A stretch of DNA of 63,659 bases from Streptomyces solicavernae (GTDB lineage Bacteria; Actinomycetota; Actinomycetes; Streptomycetales; Streptomycetaceae), in assembly GCF_029968095.1 (NCBI RefSeq), contig NZ_JASCIR010000034.1:1-63659 (forward strand), written 5' to 3'. Below are positions 42,188 to 50,558 of the stretch, one piece after another; position 1 is the stretch's first letter; every line of letters begins with the position of its first letter. Below the pieces are notes generated by a model that was not told the origin of the DNA, made no database searches, and was given only the letters and a program-made list of their open reading frames with translations. Made by a program: the position numbers and the translations under genes.

Positions 42188-43374
42188 CCACCGCCCCCAC
42201 CGACCCACCCCCCGCGCACCCGGTGCCGTTCTTCAGCCAGGCCGCCTCGTTCGAGGAGAGCTGGCCGGAGATCCGCACCCGGGTCGGCGAGGTCCTCGAC
42301 GACGGCAAGTTCTCCCACGGGCGGCAGGTCGGCCGCCTGGAGACGGCCCTGGCCGAGTGGACCGGCGCCCGCCACTGCGTGGCCGTCAACAGCGGCACCG
42401 ACGCCCTGGTGCTGCTGCTGCGCGCGGCCGGACTCAAGGCGGGCGACGAGGTCGTCGTCCCGGCGTTCAGCTTCATCGCCACCGCCTCCTCCGTCGTACT
42501 CGCCGGCGGCCGGCCCGTGTTCGCCGACATCGACCCGGAGACGTACGCACTCGACCCGAGGGCCGCCGCGGACGCCGTCACCCCGCGCACCACGATGCTG
42601 ATGCCGGTGCACCTGTTCTGCCAGATGGCCGACATGGACGCGCTCGCGCGGGTCGCGGAGCGGTACCGGCTCACCCTCGTCGAGGACAGCGCCGAGGCGA
42701 TCGGGATGCGCTGGAACGGCGTCCACGCGGGCCTGCTCGGCGCGGGCGGAGTCCTGTCGTTCTTCCCCACCAAGACCCTCGGCGCCATCGGCGACGCCGG
42801 CGCGATCCTCACCGACGACCCGCACATCGCCGAGACCGCCGCCGCCCTGCGCCACCACGGCCGCACCGGCCGCACCCTCGCCCACTTCCCCGGCATCAGC
42901 AACGCCACCGAACTGACCGGCGTCAACAGCAAGATGGACGACCTCCAGGCCGCCGTCCTGCTCGCGAAACTGCCCCGGCTCGCCGCCGCCGTCCGCCGCA
43001 GGCAGGAGCTCGCCGACGCCTACACCGAACGCCTCCGCGACCTCCCCGGTCTGCTCCGCCTGCCGGCCCTCGCCCGCCGCGACGCCGACACCGACCCGGT
43101 GTTCTACGTGTACCTCGTCGAGGCCGAGCGGCGGGACGGGCTCGCCGCCCACCTCGCCGACCACGGCATCGGCACCGAGACGTACTACCCGACGCCGCTC
43201 CACCTCCAGCCCTGCTTCGCCGAACTCGGCTACAAGCAGGGGCAGTTCCCGTACGCCGAGGCCGCCTGCGAGCACACCCTCGCGCTGCCGCTGCACTCCG
43301 ACCTGACGCTCGCCGACGTCGACGCCGTCTGCGCCGCGATCCGCCGCTACTGCACCGGGAGGGCCGCGGCATGA
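42184..43374 (+). CDS. StrS/DegT-type PLP aminotransferase 1
   Basis: A 396-residue fold-type I aminotransferase of the DegT/DnrJ/EryC1/StrS family. NSGTDALVLLLRAAGLKAGDEV, VLAGGRPVFADIDPETYALD, MPVHLFCQMADMDAL, VEDSAEAIGMRW and the PLP-lysine motif FFPTKTLGAIGDAGAI are all intact, as is the C-terminal TYYPTPLHLQPCF. Family members put an amino group from Gln or Glu on a keto-sugar or keto-inositol. The ATG overlaps the upstream stop and its own stop overlaps aminotransferase 2. It most likely works after one of the two Gfo/Idh oxidoreductases. Confidence 0.9.
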   Translation: MTTAPTDPPPAHPVPFFSQAASFEESWPEIRTRVGEVLDDGKFSHGRQVGRLETALAEWTGARHCVAVNSGTDALVLLLRAAGLKAGDEVVVPAFSFIATASSVVLAGGRPVFADIDPETYALDPRAAADAVTPRTTMLMPVHLFCQMADMDALARVAERYRLTLVEDSAEAIGMRWNGVHAGLLGAGGVLSFFPTKTLGAIGDAGAILTDDPHIAETAAALRHHGRTGRTLAHFPGISNATELTGVNSKMDDLQAAVLLAKLPRLAAAVRRRQELADAYTERLRDLPGLLRLPALARRDADTDPVFYVYLVEAERRDGLAAHLADHGIGTETYYPTPLHLQPCFAELGYKQGQFPYAEAACEHTLALPLHSDLTLADVDAVCAAIRRYCTGRAAA

Positions 43375-44507
43375 CCCAGGGCACCATTCCGTTCTTCGCC
43401 CCCGACCTGTTCGAGGACGACCGCGACGTGCTGCTCGACCTGGTGCGGCGGACCGGCACCGCCCCCGGGCAGAAGTTCATCCTCGGCGAGCGCACCGCCG
43501 CCTTCGAGGACGCCCTGCGGGACATGCTCGGCGCCGCCCACGCCGTGGCCTGCTCCAGCGGCACCTCCGCCCTCACCCTCGTCCTCACCGCGATGGGCGT
43601 GGGCCCCGGCGACGAGGTGATCGTCCCCGCCTACGGCTGCGCCCCGCTCGGCAACACCGTCGCGAACCTCGGCGCCACCCCCGTCTTCGCCGACATCGAC
43701 CCGCTGACCATGGTCGCCGACCCGGAGCGCGCCGAGGAGGCCGTGACCTCCCGTACGAAGGCGCTGATGCCGGCGCACATGTTCTCCGTGATGGCCGACA
43801 TGCCGGCGATGCGGCGGATCGCCGGGCGGCACGGGCTGCGGCTCGTGGAGGACTCGGCCGTCGCGCAGGGCGGCGTGCTCGACGGCAGGCCGGCCGGGAC
43901 CTGGGGCGAGGCGGGCGTCTTCTCCTTCGTGCAGGTCAAGACGTTCGGCACCGCCGGGGAGGGCGGCGCCGTCGTCACCGACGACCCCGAACTCGCCCGT
44001 GTCGTACGGGCGTTGCGCAACCACGGGCAGGAGGGGCAGCGGTTCGTGCACCAGCGGATCGGCCACAACAGCCGCTTCGACGAACTCCTCGCCGCCTTCC
44101 AGCTCCACCGGCTGGCCGGACTGCCCGCCCGCCTCGAACGCCGCGCGCGGATCGCCGACCACTACACCGAGCGCTTCACCCCGCTCACCGACCGCGGCAT
44201 CACCCCGCCGCCCCCGGGACGCAACGGCCGCTGCCCCTACGTGTACGCGCTCCTCGCCGACGAACGCGACGCCCTCCAGGCCCACTTGGCGGCCCACGGC
44301 GTCGACAGCCACGTCTACTACCCGCAGCCCCTGCCCCACCAGCCGGCCTTCGCCCGCTTCGCGCCCGAGGGGCACACCTGGCCCCACGCCCTCGCCGCGA
44401 GCCGCCGCCAACTCGCCATCCCGGTGCACCCGCGCCTCACCGACGCGGAGGCCGAGCACATCGCCGACACGGTGTGCGCGTTCGCCGCGCTGCGGCCGAC
44501 CGCCTGA
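43371..44507 (+). CDS. StrS/DegT-type PLP aminotransferase 2
   Basis: A 378-residue second member of the same family, only distantly similar to the first. It has CSSGTSALTLVLTAMGVGPG, IVPAYGCAPLGNTVANLGAT, LMPAHMFSVMADMPAM and the PLP-lysine motif FVQVKTFGTAGEGGAV. Two different StrS-type enzymes in tandem suggest two separate aminations, as in diaminocyclitol or diamino-sugar formation. The ATG overlaps the stop of the first (ATGA). A 42-bp gap precedes the next gene. Confidence 0.9.
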   Translation: MTQGTIPFFAPDLFEDDRDVLLDLVRRTGTAPGQKFILGERTAAFEDALRDMLGAAHAVACSSGTSALTLVLTAMGVGPGDEVIVPAYGCAPLGNTVANLGATPVFADIDPLTMVADPERAEEAVTSRTKALMPAHMFSVMADMPAMRRIAGRHGLRLVEDSAVAQGGVLDGRPAGTWGEAGVFSFVQVKTFGTAGEGGAVVTDDPELARVVRALRNHGQEGQRFVHQRIGHNSRFDELLAAFQLHRLAGLPARLERRARIADHYTERFTPLTDRGITPPPPGRNGRCPYVYALLADERDALQAHLAAHGVDSHVYYPQPLPHQPAFARFAPEGHTWPHALAASRRQLAIPVHPRLTDAEAEHIADTVCAFAALRPTA

Positions 44508-44549
44508 CCGCCCCGATTGCCTCACTGCCTGACCGCAAGGGACCACCCC

Positions 44550-45572
44550 GTGCTCCGTACCCTGCTCATCGGGCTCGGGCGCGCCGGGACAGGGCTCCAC
44601 CTGCCCGTACTGCACCGCGCCCGCACCACCCGTCCCGAACTCTTCGCCGACCGGCCCGTCGTGGGCGTCGACCCCGCACACCTGGCGACCGCTTCCGGGC
44701 TGCACGTCGTCGACTCCCTGCGCGCCGCCCGCCGGACCCTCGACCCGGACCGCACCGTCGTCCACCTGTGCACCCCGCCCGCCGTACGCGGAACCCTCCT
44801 CGGGGAGGCCGCACGGCTCGGCTTCTGGCGGTTCGTCGTCGAGAAGCCCCTCGCCACCGACCGCGCCGCCCTGCGCCGGGTCCTCGACGTGGTGGACGAG
44901 CACGGCCTGCACGTCCGCGTCGTGTCGCCGTGGCTGCACAGCGCCCTCACCGGCCGCATCGCCGAACTCGCGGGCGACCCGGCGGGCATCCGCGCCGTCA
45001 CCGTCACCCAGCACAAGTCCCGCTTCCGGCGCACCCTCACCAACTCCGGCCACACCGACGCCTTCCAGGTGGAGATCCCGCACGCCCTCGGCGTCCTGCT
45101 ACGGCTCCTCGGCGACGCCGACGTACACACCGCGACCTGCACGGACCTGCGGTACGGCGGGGACGTCGTCCCGTACATGGGCGGCGCCCGCCTCACCCTG
45201 AGCCACGCCACCGGACTGCACAGCCGCATCGACTGCGACCTCACCTCGCCCGTACGCAGGCGCCGCATCACCGTGGCCACGGCAGCCGGCACCCGCCTCG
45301 TCGGCCACTACCCCGTCACCCAGGACGACGACATCGCGCAGCTAGACGTAGACCAACACGGCCGCACCACAAGGGAGTTGATCACCGACGACGCGCTGCT
45401 GCGCTGCCTCACCCACGCCTACCGCGCCTTCGCCGAGGACCGCCCGTACGCCGACGAGCTGCGCCTGCACACCCGCACCGCCGAACTCCTGGACGACGCC
45501 CGGCACCTCGCCCTCGCCACCCCGACCCGCACCCGCACCCGCCACCAGGAGGCCGCCCACCATGCCGGCTGA
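44550..45572 (+). CDS. Gfo/Idh/MocA oxidoreductase 1
   Basis: A 340-residue NAD(P)-dependent sugar or inositol dehydrogenase. LLIGLGRAGTGLHLPVL is the Rossmann GxGxxG-type start. VVHLCTPPAVRGTLL and FVVEKPLATDRAAL (the EKP motif with the catalytic-site Lys) follow. The C-terminal domain contains GHTDAFQVEIPHALGVLLRL. GTG 44550 follows AAGGGA. Its 3' end overlaps the TIM-barrel gene by 11 bp. It would oxidise a hydroxyl to the ketone used by an aminotransferase. Confidence 0.86.
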   Translation: MLRTLLIGLGRAGTGLHLPVLHRARTTRPELFADRPVVGVDPAHLATASGLHVVDSLRAARRTLDPDRTVVHLCTPPAVRGTLLGEAARLGFWRFVVEKPLATDRAALRRVLDVVDEHGLHVRVVSPWLHSALTGRIAELAGDPAGIRAVTVTQHKSRFRRTLTNSGHTDAFQVEIPHALGVLLRLLGDADVHTATCTDLRYGGDVVPYMGGARLTLSHATGLHSRIDCDLTSPVRRRRITVATAAGTRLVGHYPVTQDDDIAQLDVDQHGRTTRELITDDALLRCLTHAYRAFAEDRPYADELRLHTRTAELLDDARHLALATPTRTRTRHQEAAHHAG

Positions 45573-46497
45573 CCCCCGCCCGGCCCCCGCCGCCGCCTTC
45601 GCCCCGCCCCCCGGCATCCGCTACGCCGGGATCGGCGACGAGGCCGCGCCCGCACTCGCCGACCAGCTCGCCGCCGTACACCAACTCGGCTGGAACGCCG
45701 TCGAGCTGCGCACCGTCGACGGCCGCGCCCTCGCCGACCTCGACGACCACACCTTCGGCGCCCTCACCGAACAGCTCGCCGTGACCGGCACGGACGTCGT
45801 CTGCGTCGACTCGCGCATCGCCGACTGGAGCCGCCCCGTCACCGGCCCCTTCACCCTCGACACCGACGAGCTGCGCACCCTCGCCCGCCGCTGCCCCGCC
45901 CTCGGCACCCGGTACGTGCGCGTCATGTCCTACCCCGACGGCGGTCTCACCGAGCCCGAGTGGGGGCACAGGGTCAAGGAGCGTATGACGGCCCTGGCCC
46001 GGCAGGCCGAGGACGCCGGGCTCGTCCTCCTGCACGAGAACTGCGCCGGCTGGGCCGGCACCCGCGCCGACCGGATGCTCGACCTCCTCGCCCACGTCGA
46101 CAGCCCCGCCCTGCGGCTCCTCTTCGACACCGGCAACGGCGTCCCGTACGGCTACCGGTCCGCGGAACTCCTCGCCGACATCCTCGACCACGTCGACCAC
46201 GTCCACATCAAGGACGCCCTGCCCACCGCCCCCGGCCAGGCCGCCTACACGCTGCCCGGACAGGGCGCCGCCCAACTCAGCGACTGCCTCGGCCTGTTGC
46301 TGCGGCACACATGGCGCGGCACCTGGTCCATCGAGCCGCACACCCGGCTGCGCCCGCACGACGGCACCGACAGCCGCGCCGACGACGGCCCCGCCGCGTT
46401 CGTCGCGTACGGGAGGGCGCTGGAGCGGTTCGTCGCCGAGCAGGTCCCGGGGGCGGCGACGGCCGCGGTGCCCGCGCACGGTGGCGTCCATGGCTGA
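45562..46497 (+). CDS. IolE/IolI-like TIM-barrel isomerase/epimerase
   Basis: A 311-residue xylose-isomerase-like protein. The metal-ligand set of the fold is visible: LLHENCAGWAGT (Glu), LLFDTGNGVPYG (Asp), VDHVHIKDAL (His, Asp) and WSIEPHTR (Glu). AVHQLGWNAVELRTVDG begins the barrel. Relatives epimerise keto-sugars or dehydrate/isomerise inosose. An early RYAGIGDEAAPALADQL precedes the barrel. It sits between Gfo/Idh 1 and an M20 hydrolase with overlaps on both sides, so all three are translated together. This supports keto-cyclitol or keto-sugar chemistry. Confidence 0.83.
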   Translation: MPADPRPAPAAAFAPPPGIRYAGIGDEAAPALADQLAAVHQLGWNAVELRTVDGRALADLDDHTFGALTEQLAVTGTDVVCVDSRIADWSRPVTGPFTLDTDELRTLARRCPALGTRYVRVMSYPDGGLTEPEWGHRVKERMTALARQAEDAGLVLLHENCAGWAGTRADRMLDLLAHVDSPALRLLFDTGNGVPYGYRSAELLADILDHVDHVHIKDALPTAPGQAAYTLPGQGAAQLSDCLGLLLRHTWRGTWSIEPHTRLRPHDGTDSRADDGPAAFVAYGRALERFVAEQVPGAATAAVPAHGGVHG

Positions 46498-47863
46498 GCG
46501 GACCCTGGCGGCCACGGCCCTCCCGTACCCCCCGCCCCCGCAGGCCCGCCTCACCCCCGCCGACCGGGACCTGCTCCTCCGCCTCCTCGCCACCCCCACC
46601 GTCGGCCCCCTGGAGGCCGGCGGCGACACCGAGCCCGTACGGCTGTGGGATGCGGGACGCCAACTCGCCGCCGCGGCACGGCAGTTCGGCATGACAGTCG
46701 TACGCCATGCCGCAGCCCCGGACGACGTGCTCGCGCGCGAGGGCGTGCCCGTGTCCGTGCGGGAGTGCGCCGCCGTGACGCCCGGGTTCCTCGACTGCCA
46801 GCCCAGCCTCCTGCTGCGCCTCGGGCCGGGCGGGCTGCCCCGCCGCGACACCGTCATGTTCAACGTCCACCTCGACACCGTGGGCGGCTGGTGGCCCCCC
46901 TCCTTCGACGGCACGCGCTTCAGCGGGCGCGGCGCCATCGACGCCAAGGGCCCGGCGGTCGCGCTGCTCGCCGGGATTCGCGCCGCCTGCGCCGCCGAGC
47001 CCGCGCTCGGGTCCCGTATCGGCGTGCTCGTCCAGGCCGTGGCGGGCGAAGAGGGCGGCGCGATGGGCACGTTCGGCACCCGGCCCCTGGTGGAACAGGG
47101 CCATACGGGGCGCCTCAACGTCTTCTGCGAGCCCACCGGCCACCGCTGGCTGCCGCGCGCCACGGCCGCGATGACCGCCTGCGTCCAGGTCCACGGCGAC
47201 GACGCGATCGACGACCGCCCCGAGGCCGGGCACAACGCCACCGTCCTCCTCGGCCACCTCGCCCACCACCTCGCCACGGCCCTGCCCGCACGGGCGCGCG
47301 GGGCGCAGGTGTGCGTGGCCGGGCTGCACACCGGTCACCAGCACAACAAGGTGTACGGAAGCGGCCGCCTCCTCCTCAACATCGCCTACCCGGACCCGAG
47401 TTGCGGCCGGGCGGCCGAGGCGGCACTGCACGAGAGCGTGGCGGAAGGGATCGCCGCCTTCCGGGCCGGGGCCCGGCGCCGGCCCGCACTCGCCAGGACG
47501 GCCGAAGACGCCGCCGCGATCACCTCCGTACGGTGGCTGAAGCGCGGCCTGCCCGCCCTCAACGGCCCTATGGAGGACGGCAGTTGGGCCGAATCCCTGC
47601 TCGAAGCGGACTGCGGCCTGACCCGCTGGCCCGCGCACGAACCGGCGTTCACCTGCGACGCCCTCTGGATGAGCGGCGTACCCGGCACCTACACCGCCGT
47701 ATTCGGCCCCGGCAGCCTGGACGCCAACCGGGCCCACGCCGACGGCGAGTACGCGGACCTGGCCGAACTCGACCGGTACGCCACCGAAGTGGCCCGCATC
47801 CTCGTCGCGTTCGCCCGCCGCGCCGACCCCGTGGACGCAGCACCGGAACCGACCACCTCGTGA
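46490..47863 (+). CDS. M20-family metallohydrolase/deacylase
   Basis: A 457-residue M20 peptidase-like protein. Metal ligands are visible in FNVHLDTVGGW (His, catalytic Asp), GRGAIDAKGPAVALL (bridging Asp) and VAGEEGGAMGTFG (Glu pair). CEPTGHRWLPRAT leads into the lid domain. M20 enzymes remove acyl groups from amino acids, diaminopimelate or amino sugars. Here N-deacylation of an amino-sugar or aminocyclitol intermediate is plausible. The ATG at 46490 overlaps the previous stop, and a GTG three codons earlier is possible. Confidence 0.84.
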   Translation: MAERTLAATALPYPPPPQARLTPADRDLLLRLLATPTVGPLEAGGDTEPVRLWDAGRQLAAAARQFGMTVVRHAAAPDDVLAREGVPVSVRECAAVTPGFLDCQPSLLLRLGPGGLPRRDTVMFNVHLDTVGGWWPPSFDGTRFSGRGAIDAKGPAVALLAGIRAACAAEPALGSRIGVLVQAVAGEEGGAMGTFGTRPLVEQGHTGRLNVFCEPTGHRWLPRATAAMTACVQVHGDDAIDDRPEAGHNATVLLGHLAHHLATALPARARGAQVCVAGLHTGHQHNKVYGSGRLLLNIAYPDPSCGRAAEAALHESVAEGIAAFRAGARRRPALARTAEDAAAITSVRWLKRGLPALNGPMEDGSWAESLLEADCGLTRWPAHEPAFTCDALWMSGVPGTYTAVFGPGSLDANRAHADGEYADLAELDRYATEVARILVAFARRADPVDAAPEPTTS

Positions 47864-47873
47864 AGGCCCACCC

Positions 47874-49130
47874 GTGAAAGGCCCCACCCCCGTGACGACG
47901 ACCACCATTCCGACCACTACGGCCCCAACTCCCGCACCCGAAACCGAAGTTCGCGTCCCCCACGACGGCCTCCGCGACTTCGTCACCGGCGTCCTGCGCG
48001 CCCGCGGACTGCCCGAAGGACGGGCCCGTACGGCCGCCGAAGCCCTCTGCCACGGCGACCTCACCGGGTTCACCACCCACGGCGTCACCAACCTCACCCG
48101 CCTCTACCTCCCCCTCCTCGACAGCGGCCGCTGCGACCCGGCCGCCGAACCCGTCCGGCTCACCGACACCGGCCCCGCCGTCCTCGTAGACGCCCGGCGC
48201 GCCCTCGGCCTGTGGTCGGCGGTCGAGGCGATGGACCTGGCCGTCGAGCGGGCCCGTACGTACGGCATCGGCATGGTGTCGGTGCGCGGCGGGACGCACT
48301 TCGGCTGCGCCGGGCACCACGCCCTGCGCGCCGTCGACCACGGCATGATCGGCCTCGCCACCGCCAACTGCGGACGCCAGCGCCTTGCCCCACCGCCCGG
48401 CAGCGCGGCCCGCATGCTGGGCACCAACCCTCTCGCCCTGGCGGCCCCCGCCGGCCAACACCCGCCGTTCACCCTCGACATGAGCACCACCGTCGTCCCC
48501 ACCGGCCGCATCCGCGCCGCCGCACGCTCCGGCGAGGCCGTCCCCGAGGGCTGGCTGGAGGACGCCGACCGTAACCCCGTCACCGACCCGAGCGCCTACG
48601 ACCGCGGCGAGGCCCACCTGCGCTGGCTCGGCGGCACACCCGAGAACGGCGCGTACAAGGGGTACGGCCTCGGGCTCCTCGTCGAAGTCCTCTCCGCACT
48701 GCTCCCCGGCGCGGGCATCGGCCCCCACCACGACACCCGGGACCATCCCGACGACGACGTCGGCCACCTCCTCCTCGCCATCGCCCCCGGCCGACTGCGG
48801 CCCGAGACCGGGTTCCTCGGCGCGGCCACCGGCCTCTTCGGCGCCCTCCTCGACTGCCCGCCGCTCCACGACACCGACGAACCCGTGGCCTACCCGGGCT
48901 GGTGGGAGCAGCACCGCACCCGCGACCGCACCGCCCACGGCGTCCCGCTCGCCGCCGGGCTGCACCGCGAACTCCGGGCTGTGGCCGGGGAGTTGGGCCT
49001 GGCATTCCCGGAGGCCGTACGCGACGACAAGGCCGTACGCGACGACAAGGCCGTACGCGACGACGCGGCCGTACGCGACGACGCGGCCGTACGCGACGAC
49101 AAGGCCGTACGCGAAGGAGTCACCACGTGA
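47874..49130 (+). CDS. Ldh-family (malate/L-lactate-type) dehydrogenase with repeat tail
   Basis: A 418-residue NAD(P)-dependent oxidoreductase of the Ldh_2/YiaK family: FVTGVLRARGLPEGRARTAA, GFTTHGVTNLTRLYLPLL, GMVSVRGGTHFGCAGHHAL, MLGTNPLALAAPAG, FTLDMSTTVVPTG and NGAYKGYGLGLLVEVLSALL are classic family blocks. Members reduce 2-keto acids, 2,3-diketogulonate or imines. The C-terminus carries five copies of the hexapeptide AVRDDK or AVRDDA (residues 381-410), which is not part of the family. The GTG at 47874 was chosen; a second GTG six codons later also fits. Its stop overlaps the next start (GTGA). Confidence 0.86.
   Translation: MKGPTPVTTTTIPTTTAPTPAPETEVRVPHDGLRDFVTGVLRARGLPEGRARTAAEALCHGDLTGFTTHGVTNLTRLYLPLLDSGRCDPAAEPVRLTDTGPAVLVDARRALGLWSAVEAMDLAVERARTYGIGMVSVRGGTHFGCAGHHALRAVDHGMIGLATANCGRQRLAPPPGSAARMLGTNPLALAAPAGQHPPFTLDMSTTVVPTGRIRAAARSGEAVPEGWLEDADRNPVTDPSAYDRGEAHLRWLGGTPENGAYKGYGLGLLVEVLSALLPGAGIGPHHDTRDHPDDDVGHLLLAIAPGRLRPETGFLGAATGLFGALLDCPPLHDTDEPVAYPGWWEQHRTRDRTAHGVPLAAGLHRELRAVAGELGLAFPEAVRDDKAVRDDKAVRDDAAVRDDAAVRDDKAVREGVTT
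49014..49114 (+). repeat. 18-bp tandem repeat in the Ldh-family gene
   Basis: Five full units of GCCGTACGCGACGACAAG (with AAG or GCG as the last codon) and a partial sixth run in frame to the end of the gene. Unit gain or loss keeps the frame, so strain-to-strain length change is likely. Confidence 0.9.
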
Positions 49131-50128
49131 CCGGCACCCACACCCCCCGCCGGGCGCCGCTGCGCATCGGCATGATCGGCCTCGGCGTGATCTCCCGGTT
49201 CCATCTCGCCGCCCTCGAACAGTCCCCGCACGCCGTCCTCACCGCCGTCTGCGACCACGACCCCGACACGTACGCCCACCTGCCCCCGCACATCGCGCGC
49301 TACGGCGACCACCGCCGGCTCCTGCGCGACGCCGCACTGGACGCGGTCGTCGTCAACGTCCCCAACGACGCCCACACCGCCGTCTGCCACGACGCCCTCG
49401 CCGCAGGCCGCGCTGTGTGCGTGGAGAAGCCCCTGGCCACCACCGTGCAGGGCGCCCGGCGCCTGACCGAGTTCGCGCGGCGGCAGGGCGTGCCGCTGTT
49501 CACGTCCTTCCACCGCCGCTACAACGCTCCCGTACGCGCTCTCCTCGGCCGCCTCCCGCACGACACCCCGATCACCTCGCTGACCGTGCGTTACCAGGAG
49601 ACGATCGAGGAGCACGCCGGGCGCGACCGCTGGTACCTGGACCCGGCCCGCTGCGGCGGCGGCTGCCTCGCCGACAACGGCCCCAACGCCCTCGACCTCG
49701 TACGCCTCTTCCTCGGGGACGACCTGCGCGTGGACGAAGCCGTCCTGCGGCGCGACGCACACGGCGTGGACCGCACCGCCGACCTCCGCCTCACCGCGCA
49801 TGGCACCCCCGCACATGTGGCGCTCGACTGGTCCTACCCGGGCGAGCGCAAGACCGTGGAGGTCCAACTCGCCGACGGGCGCACGGACACCGCCGACATG
49901 TTGGCCGGCCACACCGAGTTCAAGGGTTCCTTGTGGCACGAGTACGTGGGTGTCCTCGACGACTTCGTCCGTACGGTTTCGCCCACCGCCACCCGCACGC
50001 GTACCGCTACCGCTACCGCTACCGCTACCGCACCCGGCCCGGACGGGCTGGCCGTCGCGGAACTCGTCGCCGCGTGCTACGCCAGGGCCGACCACGACAG
50101 CCCGCACCCGCAGGAGGCCCCCGCGTGA
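49127..50128 (+). CDS. Gfo/Idh/MocA oxidoreductase 2
   Basis: A 333-residue dehydrogenase. IGMIGLGVISRFHLAALEQS is the NAD(P) motif and VCVEKPLATTVQGA is the EKP motif. The C-terminal-domain motif GGGCLADNGPNALDLVRLFL has Asn where inositol dehydrogenases usually have His. A short Thr-Ala run (TATATATA) from a 6-bp repeat at 50002-50031 sits in a surface-like region. GTG 49127 overlaps the previous stop, with GAAGGAG upstream. It is the second oxidoreductase matching the second aminotransferase. Confidence 0.86.
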   Translation: MTGTHTPRRAPLRIGMIGLGVISRFHLAALEQSPHAVLTAVCDHDPDTYAHLPPHIARYGDHRRLLRDAALDAVVVNVPNDAHTAVCHDALAAGRAVCVEKPLATTVQGARRLTEFARRQGVPLFTSFHRRYNAPVRALLGRLPHDTPITSLTVRYQETIEEHAGRDRWYLDPARCGGGCLADNGPNALDLVRLFLGDDLRVDEAVLRRDAHGVDRTADLRLTAHGTPAHVALDWSYPGERKTVEVQLADGRTDTADMLAGHTEFKGSLWHEYVGVLDDFVRTVSPTATRTRTATATATATAPGPDGLAVAELVAACYARADHDSPHPQEAPA

Positions 50129-50538
50129 ACCCGGCGGAGGACGGCGCCAAACGGGCCGTACACGGTGCTCTCGTCAAGGTCCTCATCCACCGCCTCGACA
50201 CGCGCGGCATGACCCTGGAGCCGCACGCCAGCCGTTGCGTGCGGCGCGGGGAGGTCCATGAACTGCTCACCACCGACCACACCGACCCGGCGCCCGGGGC
50301 CCGCGTGGACCGGGTCGGCTTCCTCGGGTTCGTGGAGCTGGCCTGCGCGGGCGTCCTCGACCGCGGCGACCAGGTGTTCGCCGCGGGCCGGCCGGTCGGG
50401 ACCGTGCTCGGCTTCGACGCCTGCCACTTCCCCAACCACTACAACATCATCGTCTCCGCACCCCGCCCGGTCACCGGCCTCGACCTGGCCCTCGTACCGG
50501 AGACGGAGATCCGCTTCGAGCAGGGCACCACCCCGTGA
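50125..50538 (+). CDS. Conserved-looking protein of unknown function, last gene of operon
   Basis: A 137-residue protein with no signal or membrane segment. Distinct blocks are LVKVLIHRLDTRGMTLEPHA, VRRGEVHELLTTDHTDPAPG, RVDRVGFLGFVELACAGVLD, AGRPVGTVLGFDACHFPNHY and NIIVSAPRPVTGLDLALVPE. The pattern of short strands and the CHFPNHYN motif look like a compact beta fold with a possible ligand site. I cannot name the family. The GTG overlaps the stop of Gfo/Idh 2, so it is translated with the pathway enzymes. Confidence 0.75.
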   Translation: MNPAEDGAKRAVHGALVKVLIHRLDTRGMTLEPHASRCVRRGEVHELLTTDHTDPAPGARVDRVGFLGFVELACAGVLDRGDQVFAAGRPVGTVLGFDACHFPNHYNIIVSAPRPVTGLDLALVPETEIRFEQGTTP

Positions 50539-50558
50539 GACGGCGCACCGGCTGACGC

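Noticed and set aside
41606..49130. Long open frames in the other frames and strand of the aminotransferase operon (up to about 700 codons)
   Set aside because: They are Arg/Pro/Gly-rich shadows produced by high G/C at third positions and match no protein pattern.
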